A stretch of DNA of 64,000 nucleotides. Source: Tolypeutes matacus. Taxonomy: Eukaryota > Chordata > Mammalia > Cingulata > Chlamyphoridae. The position numbers and the translations under genes were made by a program. This document shows positions 56,480 through 64,000 of this stretch, piece after piece (positions within the stretch are counted from its first letter, which is position 1; every line of letters begins with the position of its first letter). The notes under the pieces were generated by a model. That model searched no databases. It saw only the letters and a list, made by a program, of their open reading frames with translations, and was not told the DNA's origin. The stretch lies in contig JAKSZT010053764.1 of NCBI GenBank assembly GCA_026826555.1, positions 32,986,778 to 33,050,777 of the forward strand. The letters are read 5' to 3'.

Positions 56480-56722
56480 AGAAGCAAAGTGATTTGGGGT
56501 TCAAATCCTGGCTCCAATATTTCCTAACCATATAATCCTAGAAGTGACATAACCTCCCTCCGCCTGTAAGCTTCAACTTTCTCATATTTAGAAATAGGGA
56601 GAACAGCAGCTACCTATAGGTTTAAGGTAAAGATTATATAAGACAATTGATGTTAGCATTTAACATCGTGTCTGACACCCATTAAAAGCAGTAGCTATTA
56701 CGGTTGCTAATGTTTCTTATTA
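56480..56722 (+). mobile_element. MIR SINE
   Basis: 'gggttcaaatcctggctcca', 'gaagtgacataacctccctc', 'caactttctcatatttagaa' and 'catcgtgtctgacacccatt' give a sense MIR, nearly full length. Confidence 0.8.
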
Positions 56723-57009
56723 TTACTAGGCTGTTATTACCGTTATAAAGTTGATGCTCCTGTCTCTCCAGTTTGTTCCTTTCCTACTGTAGGTGCCCAC
56801 TTTTCAAACTTGTCATTTCTTACAAAGGGTAAGGATTAAAAACGATGAATCTGAACTAGGCTGTTATACTCTTCTAACTTTTGTAAATGTAAATAAGAGA
56901 AGAAGTTTGAAACTAGCAACTGCAATTTACCTTAATATGATCAAGCAAGCGAGAAATGCAGAGCCAGTGCTTATAGAGCATTCAACACCATGCAAGATGA
57001 CTGTGGCTA

Positions 57010-57300
57010 TTCAGAGAAAATAGGACATGGTCCCTGCCACCAAGGAAATTACTATTTAGTACATGAGACAACATAGGCATGCCAACAACAACTAGGGAAT
57101 AATAGAAACTGGCTTATAATTAATGACTTAATTATGGAATATAAACAGTGACTGGTATATGGGGTAAAGAGGAGGGTGGACTGCAGGGGAGAGGGATGGC
57201 TCCTTGATGGAGATGTGATTTGAATTATACCTTGTGGGAAGGAAACAAGCTTGGATGAGGGGCGTGGAGCCCTGTATGGGGTTACATTTGTCCAAGCATG
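57010..57300 (-). mobile_element. L2 LINE, antisense (probable)
   Basis: 'gacatggtccctgccaccaa', 'ctccttgatggagatgtgat' and 'ttgaattataccttgtgg' fit the reversed L2 3' region. Moderately divergent. Confidence 0.5.
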
Positions 57301-57384
57301 TAATTCCATGGTAACCTAACTATTGCCAAATTGTCTCAAAAGGACCTTGTGCTTCAGAATTAAGTTATGCTGAGGATTTGAGAT

Positions 57385-58115
57385 GAAATGTTGTGACTCC
57401 AGATAAATATGGCTGGGATCATTGCAGAAATAGAAATTTTGTGGTAATAAGACCCAACAATTCTATAGCCAGCAAAGTTGCTTTTTATATGGTAAAGGGA
57501 CATATAATAAAAATATTACTGATGTCAAATTGGGTCTGGTAGCTCAGAATATACAAATCTCTTTTCATTAAAACTAAACAGTTGATGGGAATGGGTAGGA
57601 GGAAATAAAAGCATAACAATTTTCTACTCATCTTTAGAGAGAAATAATTAAATTTGTCTCCTCTTTTAATTCATTTGTTCATTCATCGATTGGAATGATG
57701 ACTTGGAAAACTTTGCGATATCTACTAAAGTATCATTTTTAAAAAGACAACTGGTTATAGGATAGTAAAACAACTATTTTCCAATTTACTAGAGAAAATA
57801 ACTTTTAGAAAAGCAAATCATAAAATATAATAAGTGAAGTAAAACTAGCATGATGATTAACAAAATAAGTTTAAAATTTGTTACAAAGTCTCCTGTAAGG
57901 GCAGCAACTCTAAGAAATCATAAAACATAATAATAGATGTATAGCTAATAACTTAACTGACATATCAAAGGGGTTAAGGATTTTTATTTAAGGACAAAGA
58001 TTCTTAGACTGGGTCAAAAATGCAACTATATACAATCTCCAAGAGATACATAAAACAAAGTTGTTCAGAAATGTTAAGAAGATGAATGGACAAATAGAAA
58101 CAGAAGGAAAGCATA
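57385..58115 (+). mobile_element. old L1/HAL1-type element, sense, part 1
   Basis: 'acccaacaattctatagcca' and 'gcaaagttgctttttatatg' recall the region at the end of L1/HAL1 ORF1. Near 58,000, 'gactgggtcaaaaatgcaac' and 'caagagatacataaaacaaa' recall the start of the ORF2 endonuclease domain (the QETHL neighbourhood), heavily mutated. The element is cut at 58,116-58,133 by an L1 insertion and resumes at 59,782. No open frame. Confidence 0.55.
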
Positions 58116-58133
58116 GGCAATGCCATTTCCTTT

Positions 58134-59763
58134 TTGAAAAATATATATTTTTTATTTTTAAAAGATACTTAGATTACATAAAATGTTACAGAAAAAAATA
58201 TAAGGGGTTCCCATGTGCCCCACTCTCCACACCTCCCACTTTTCCCCACATTAACAACTTCTTTCATTAGAGTGGTACATTCATTGCAATTGATGAACAT
58301 ATTTTGGAGCATTGCCTCTAAGCATGGAGGTAGTTTACATTGTAGTTTACACTCTCTCCCACTCAATTCTGTAGGTTATAGCAGAATATATAATGGCCTG
58401 TATCTGTCGTTGCAATGTCATTAAGGACAATTCCAAGTCCAAAACATGCCCCCATATTACACCTCTTTTTCCCTCTCTCTGACTTCAGTATCTCCAGTGG
58501 CTACTGTCTCCACATCCATGATATAATTTCTTTCATGGCTAGAATCACAATAAGTCTATAGTAGAATACCAGTAAGTCCACTCTAGTCCATATTTTATTC
58601 CCCAATCCTGAGGATTCTGGGATGGTGATGCCCCCTCTACCTTAATTGAGAGAGGGTTTCAACCCTATATGGCTGTTGGATGGGGCTCTCTTGCTTGCAG
58701 TTGTTGACTCTCTCAGTTCTTTGATGTGGTGGTTGTCCATCTTCACCTCCTTGTTAGTTGTCCTGGTTGAGTCCAATGAACTGGAGAGTAGGTGTTGCAA
58801 CTCCACTAAGGCTCAGGGGCCAGCTGGCCCATGGACAGCCCAGAGATTCAAGTCTCTTGGACATATGCCTACCAACTCCAGCACCAACTATAGGTTCAAA
58901 TAGAAGGGACAGAAGAGGCATGTGTAGAAAAGTCACAACTGAGTCCAACTCTGTCACACTTGGGACCACAAACTCGAAAGTAGGGCCCACTGGCAAAGCA
59001 CCAAACTTTGGAGCTATCTATCATGACCGTAGTACCTGGGTAACTCCAGAGCCCTCAGGATCCCCACTATTTGGGGTAGTATCTACCTTGGCAGTCTGAG
59101 ATCCTGCTGAGATATGCATAAGTGTTGTGTTGCCTTTCTGATGACCTCCTGACTCACTTTGAAATCTCTTAGCCATATAAACTCATTTGTCTTTACCGTT
59201 TCCCCCTTTTATTCAAGGTCTTTTTCCAGTTGCATCACCAGGTGGTGCTTGATAGTAATCCTCCAGTGCCAGAGAGGCTCATCCCCAGGAGTCATGTTCC
59301 ATGCTGGGAGGAAGGTAATGCATTTATATGCTGAGTTTGGCTTAGAGAGAGGCCACATTTGAGCAACATGGAGGCTCTCAGGAGGCAACTCTTAGGCACC
59401 GTACAACACTAGGCTAAGTTGCAATTTCAAGAGCAAAGGCTCATAAGCACATTTGTCAATAAAGGGCCCATATGTGGATCATCTTTCTTCACTAGTCATT
59501 GCCCCTGTACTTGGGGGATTGTTGCTGTTCCATTGGAGAATGTGGCAGAACTCTCCAGGGTGGGAATTCAATAATCTTTCGGTTGTTGTGTGATTCTCTA
59601 CCCACTGTGGCAATGCCCCATGAACATTTGAACATATTTATATACCTTATATGTATGCCCAGGTGAACTTCTTCCCATGTATCCCCCATCACTGACACCC
59701 CACCCTACTCCCCTACACAGCTGTAACCCTTCTGTGATCCAAAATTTCTTCAAAAAATGAAAT
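58134..59763 (-). mobile_element. xenarthran L1 3' end, antisense, with target duplications
   Basis: 1.63 kb of reversed L1 3' sequence: 'tacttagattacataaaatg', 'ggggttcccatgtgcccc', 'cattgcaattgatgaacata', 'cccaatcctgaggattctgg', 'catccccaggagtcatgttc'. It starts with the T-rich reversed poly-A side. Related flanks at 58,116-58,133 (ggcaatgccatttccttt core) and 59,764-59,781 (ggcaacggcatttcttt core) look like a mutated target duplication, and the older L1/HAL1 resumes beyond. It is 5'-truncated, with no ORF2 recognised. Confidence 0.78.
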
Positions 59764-59781
59764 GGGCAACGGCATTTCTTT

Positions 59782-59950
59782 AAAGCAAAATAGGGTCCCA
59801 AGCAATAGGCATTGATGAGTCAAGTCATTTTATGCTCATAAGGATAAATTCCCCAATGAAGACATAAATGCCATGGATTTGCATACTAATTATGTATAAT
59901 CATAATATATGAAACAATTGTTACAAATATCTTTTAAAGTTGAATAGTTA
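59782..59950 (+). mobile_element. old L1/HAL1-type element, sense, part 2
   Basis: 'aagtcattttatgctcataa', 'ggataaattccccaatgaag' and 'acataaatgccatggatttg' recall the endonuclease-domain stretch around 'IYAPN', decayed. It follows on from the 57.4-58.1-kb part once the L1 is removed. Confidence 0.5.
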
Positions 59951-60069
59951 GACAAAACAAACAGATTACCATTTGCCCCATAATTCTACAACAGCAGTTA
60001 ATATTATTACGTCATTCCAGTGAAATGTATTTTACAGAAAAATATCAGGCTACAAAAGATTATATTCAA

Positions 60070-60463
60070 TATATGGCAAAAGCTGGTGACAAGTGGAGCA
60101 AACACATTTCTTTTCTTCCTGGGCACACTTCCCAGCCCTTGCACTTGGAAGTGGCCACGTGGATTAAGTTCCAGCCAATGGGTGTGAATGGAAGTAATCT
60201 AGGCCACCTCTCGACCTGTCTCTTAAATCCTCCCACATGTGATCATCATGCTTCTTGTTCTTCTGCAGGATCACAGAACCTTGGAAGCTCAGAGAGAATA
60301 GCAAAGCTCAGAGAAAGAAGTAGCCCAGGTCCCTCATCTTACAGAACACAAACATCTCTTTTAGACATTATATGAGTGAGACATAAATTTCTATGCTGTT
60401 CATACCATTACACCTTTTGGGGCTGGTTTTTACAGCAACTAGCATTACTTTAACTAACATAGA
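60070..60463 (+). mobile_element. old LTR-like repeat, second family
   Basis: 'cttggaagtggccacgtgga', 'ccagccaatgggtgtgaatg', 'gagtgagacataaatttcta' and 'acagcaactagcattacttt' with 'aactaacatagac' resemble an ancient mammal-wide LTR-type repeat with an AATAAA-like segment near the 3' end. Name not certain. Confidence 0.5.
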
Positions 60464-60857
60464 CAATGGCCAGAATTTAAGTGTGTATAAGAGAGAGAGA
60501 GAGAATATGACTATAGGGTTGTCTGTCATACCTTTTCACAATTATTTTCCCCTATGACTATTTAGATGTATTTTTAATTACATGAAAATAAAAATTAATA
60601 GGAGGGTGACATGATTAAAAATGAATTCAGTGTTCAAATTTATTCTTATTTTCCAAATTTTCTATAAGGAAGTTATATTACTTTTATAATCAGAAAATAT
60701 CTGGGTTATAAAAGTTTAAACAGGAAAAAAGCTGTCTCTGCCCTTAAAAATCTTCTAAGTGTGAAGACATTAATGACTTGTGAGTAAACATACATGTTTT
60801 AAGTGAATTTAAGAGCTCTTAAGAGCTTACTAGCCACAGAAAGAACTAGCCATTTTT
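60464..60857. other. single-copy stretch with GA microsatellite
   Basis: (GA)n of about 16 bases at 60,489-60,504. No gene recognised. Confidence 0.45.
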
Positions 60858-61435
60858 GCATTTATTCATCAAACATTTATTGAATAGCAGCTATTTGTCC
60901 ATAAGTAGGCCAGGCACTAGTGATACAAAGATAGGGATATGCATTTACAAACTCCCAGTGAAGGCAAGGCTTCCACCCCCTGCAACCTTTTATGAGAGAT
61001 GATTATATACACCAATTTTGGTATGGTGTGAGGAGGACAACAGTGCAGGCAGTGATAACTGACTCTGCTTTTGTAGGTCAAGGTTTTCACACAAGAGAAG
61101 ACTGTTGAGCTGGGTAATAAAGGAGAAATGAGATAAACACGTGGATAAGCAGGTAGGGCATTCTAGAAGAGATACCAAACACGTAAAAGGCATGAAGCCT
61201 TTGCAGATGCCATGGAAATTGCTTAGAATGGAAGTGTAGCTTTGTGAAGGGAGGACCCAGTGGAATATGAGGCAGGATGTGTAGTCTGATGGGGACAGGT
61301 CGTTAGGGTGTCACATACCAAACTTAGTCCTCATTACTTCTGACTGGTTTTAAGCAGAAGAGAATCAAGCTCAGATTGGCATAGTGAAAAGGTGTCTTTG
61401 TCAGAATGAGGAATGGAATGGAGGAGAGGCTGGAG
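60858..61435 (-). mobile_element. L2 LINE, antisense
   Basis: It starts with the reversed L2 end 'attcatcaaacatttattga' and 'taggccaggcactagtgata'. It continues with 'taggtcaaggttttcacaca', 'gggcattctagaagagata' and 'ggcatgaagcctttgcaga'. Long but diverged, without open frames. Confidence 0.75.
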
Positions 61436-61724
61436 GCAAGGCTAATGCCATGTGGGTCAGAGCTTTAGCCCCATCTCAAGCTAGAGCTGGCTGAACAGAG
61501 TGAGGATTCACATCTCTGGCATTCCCAGGGCATCCGTCACAGCATAGAAAACATGTGGTTCTGCCTAAATTAGGGATATTCTATTACCTCCTTGTGCCTT
61601 TGGTGGCCGAACTCATTCAATTCACACATGGCATGTAACAGACATTTATTCCTGGCTCCCATTGCTACCTACCTACATAAAAAAAAATACCTAACTACTT
61701 AGGTGCAAAGGCAAGGTGGGCCAC
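61436..61724. other. short single-copy stretch
   Basis: Nothing recognised apart from a short A-run near 61,679-61,687. Confidence 0.4.
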
Positions 61725-62183
61725 TGGTTTAGTTTCCTAGGCTGCTGAAGGCAGATATCATGAAATGGGTTGGCTTAACAATGGGAATTTATTAGCTTCC
61801 AGTTTTGAGGTTGAGATTAATGTCCAAATCAAAGGATCATCAAAGCAATGCTTTCTTCCTGAAGCTCACCTGCAGGTGATCCTTGACTCCTCCACCACAT
61901 GGCAAGGCACATGGCAGCACTGGCTGGTCTCTTACAGGTTTCCTTGCTTTCAGCTTCTCATTTCCATGGCTTTCTCTCTTTGTCTGAATTTTATTCTCTT
62001 ATAAAGAACTCCAGTAAGAGGATTAAGACCTACCCTGAATGAGATGAGTCATACCTATTATAAGTAGAACCCATTGAAGCAGCCTCTTCAATGGGTTGTA
62101 CTTATAATAGGCTTACATCCATAGGAATGGATTAGCTTTAAGAAAATGATTTTCTGGTATACATACAGTTACAAACCACCACA
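61725..62183 (-). mobile_element. MaLR/ERVL-like solo LTR, antisense
   Basis: About 459 bp with TG...CA ends: 'tggtttagtttcctaggctg', 'catgaaatgggttggcttaa', 'acaatgggaatttattagct', 'ataaagaactccagtaagag', 'atccataggaatggattagc'. Flanks gccac/cccac match at 4 of 5 bases. It resembles LTRs I recall from xenarthran genomes. A near-perfect hairpin occupies 62,054-62,111. No internal genes. Confidence 0.75.
62054..62111. repeat. hairpin: 25-bp stem (24 paired), 8-nt loop
   Basis: The arm 62,054-62,078 (cctattataagtag...cattgaa) pairs with 62,087-62,111 (ttcaatggg...aatagg). A single mismatch lies opposite the tag/tac position. The loop is gcagcctc. It lies inside the LTR. Confidence 0.95.
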
Positions 62184-62677
62184 CCCACTAATGAGCAAAC
62201 CTGACTTTGAGCTCTTTTTTTCTACAACTTAAATTTGAGACAGGTTTAAAGATATGTCTAGTACACTGGGCACATAGTTTCAAAAAATTTAACACATTTT
62301 TCAGGACCATGAAATATCAGCTTGTGTGTAGCTGGACACTTTGAACATCCCAATGCTGATGTTTGACATTAACACTGGGTCTTCTCCCTGCCCAAGGATG
62401 CCAGCGCTGTAAAGACTTACTAGCTTGTTTCTTTCCCTCTCACCTCCCACTTAACAGACTGCAGTGCAAATCCTTTCTCTTAATGCACAGCCCCTGAAAT
62501 CTCTTATCTACAAAGATAAGAGGAAACAAACTAATGGTTAATGAGCAATGAAGGTGCATTTTGTTATTACAGTTTAGTAACTATTGCTTGAAGATATCAT
62601 ACAGTTTTCATTGTGTATTATTATCAGAAAATTAGATTCAATGGACACAAGGCTGAAGATAATCTAAATAAGCATCT
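62184..62677. other. single-copy stretch, nothing recognised
   Basis: No gene or repeat recognised before the L1 start. Confidence 0.4.
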
Positions 62678-64000
62678 GGAGGAGGAGGTTGCTAAAGATG
62701 GTAGTGTAGGGAGTGGCAGGCTGCAATCATTCTCCAGAAGCTGTGGGAAGACAGGCAGGCTTGCTGGGCATTGGGAAGTGGGGCAAATAGTATGGGTTGC
62801 CAGCGAGGGGTTGCCTAGTGGGCCCTGGAATAGGGCAGAGCGTGGGGTGATCAGAGAAGGTGGACCCTAGCCAGATGGAACCTAGCCAGATGCCAGTTGC
62901 CTAAGGGAAGCCTGAAATTTGTTTTTTTGTTTTTTTGTGTTTTTTTTCTTCTTCTCCTCTTCTGGGTATCAGGGAGTGGTAGGACCAGTGGCCTGAGCAG
63001 GAGACCAGGTTTTTGGTTTGTTTCTTTTTTTCTTTTCTCCTCTTCCTTTTTGTTCTCTCTTTTTTCCTGTTTTTTCCTTTTCCTCTTTCTTTTTTGTTCT
63101 CCTTTTCTCTTTTCATTTTTCAGTTAAACACAGGCAATTCTAAAGACTTAGAATAAGTGGAACCAAGTGTCAAAGAAGAACCTTAACACAAAGCCAAACA
63201 AAAATAAAACACTAGGCAAAAGAGAGAAACTGACCAACAGAGTAAATCCATCAAGATAAACATGCCTAGATATTAGCAAAAAATTATAAGCCACACTAAG
63301 AAACAGGAAGATATGACCCAGTCAAAGGATCAAACTAAAAGGCTGGAGGAGACTAGGAATATGGAACAACTAATCAAAGATATCCAAACAAATACCCTAA
63401 ATCTATTTAAGAAGGTGAAGGAAGAGATAAATGATATTAAGAAGACAACTTGGTTAGCATACAGAAGAAATTATAAACATACATTAAAAATTATCATATC
63501 TTATGGTAATGAAAGGCACAATAGAAGAAAGTAAAATACACTAGAATCACAAAACAGGAGATTTGAGTAGGCAGAGGAAAGAATTAGTGAATTAGAAGAT
63601 AGGAGATCCATAATCTCACAGAGAGAAGAACAGATAGAAAAATGGGAAAAATTTGAGCTAGGATTCAGGGAATTGAATAACAGAACAAAACACACAGTCA
63701 TATGTATTATGAGTGTCCCAGTGGGGGAAGAGAAGGGGAAAGGGGCAGAAGGAGTGTTTGAGGAAATTTCCCAACTCTTATGAGGGACACGGATGTACAT
63801 GTCCAGGAAATGCAGCATACTCCAAACAAAATAAATTTTACCATATCTACTCTTAGACACATACTAATCAGGTTGTCAAAGGCCAAAGATAAGGACAGAA
63901 TCCTGAAAGAAGGAAGAGAAACGAGATCCATCACATATAAGGGTTGCTCAATAAGATTAAGTGCCGACTTCTCATCTGAAACCACAGAGGTGAGAAGGAA
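62678..64000 (+). mobile_element. L1 LINE, sense: 5' UTR and ORF1, runs off window
   Basis: The element seems to start near 62,678 with 'ggaggttgctaaagatggta', the degraded form of an L1 start. A G-rich 5' UTR follows, then a T/C-rich tract at 62,920-63,120, then ORF1 from 63,313. ORF2 would lie beyond the window. Because the 5' end is present, this may be a near-full-length but mutated copy. Exact family not determined. Confidence 0.82.
63313..64000 (+). pseudogene. L1 ORF1 (nucleic-acid chaperone) pseudogene, partial
   Basis: L1 ORF1p is the RNA-binding trimeric chaperone of the L1 ribonucleoprotein. The frame opens at 63,313 (MTQSKDQTKRLEETRNME...), coiled-coil-like with many K, E, Q and I. 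It hits a stop at about 63,532-63,534. Later frames restore the family pattern: 'ISELEDR', the region ending 'VGEEKGKGAEGVFEEI', then, after a stop and a 1-base deletion near 63,781, 'RHILIRLSKAKDKDRILKEG' and 'IRLSADFSSET'. These are the RRM and C-terminal segments. Several stops and the frameshift show it is dead. It is cut by the window edge. Confidence 0.85.

Noticed and set aside
62897..63127. F/L-rich plus-strand and K/E-rich minus-strand frames
   Set aside because: They come from the T/C-rich tract in the L1 5' UTR.
1..64000. CRISPR array, phage, operon or other prokaryote-type system
   Set aside because: No regularly spaced identical repeats with unique spacers, no dense gene packing and no ribosome-binding-site pattern. 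The repeat content is mammalian throughout.

Overview
The window looks like a gene-poor, intron-like or intergenic stretch of a xenarthran mammal genome, most probably an armadillo (Dasypus-like). The main evidence is eight copies of tRNA-derived SINEs of the DAS type, at about 26.8, 33.1, 37.2, 38.4, 43.2, 45.5, 47.3 and 53.0 kb. They share the pattern 'gcagatgtggctca...gttgagcacctgcttcccatatgggaggtccc...' and occur as monomers, dimers, one trimer and two long composite forms. Supporting evidence is L1 3' ends of a type I associate with xenarthrans, plus the usual mammal-wide fossils (MIR, L2, MLT1, MER5). The species call is an inference from remembered repeat families, not a database result.

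I see no intact protein-coding gene, tRNA gene, rRNA, operon, CRISPR array or other prokaryote-type feature. Long open frames fall inside transposable elements or in unrecognised sequence without exon structure. The only coding remnants I can support are a broken L1 ORF1 at the right edge (63.3 kb to the window end) and a heavily decayed L2 reverse-transcriptase region (about 35.5-36.4 kb).

Layout. 0-15.7 kb is mostly single-copy sequence with scattered MIRs, one L1 3' fragment, two MER5-type elements and one further hAT-like element. 15.7-27.5 kb holds several antisense L1 3' ends, a layered L2/MIR/L1 nest (23.9-24.6 kb), a long DAS SINE and a pentanucleotide array broken by an N gap. 27.7-36.9 kb holds solo LTRs (two of them inserted into older L2 copies) and a 1.47-kb L2. 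37-53.3 kb is dense in DAS SINEs, L1, L2, MIR and MLT1, plus copies of one old LTR-like repeat. 53.7-57 kb contains the best candidates for conserved noncoding DNA. 57.4-64 kb holds an old L1/HAL1-type element split by a younger antisense L1 with target-site duplications, two LTR-type repeats (one with a 25-bp hairpin), and the 5' end of a sense L1 that runs off the window.

Nothing here amounts to a new molecular system. The points most worth checking are the near-perfect hairpin at 62,054-62,111, the 15-bp-stem hairpin at 9,699-9,738, three AT-rich putative conserved noncoding blocks (12.6-13.45, 54.42-54.76 and 55.18-55.64 kb), the trimeric DAS SINE, the apparently young DAS insertion at 47.3 kb and the unresolved TAATA array.
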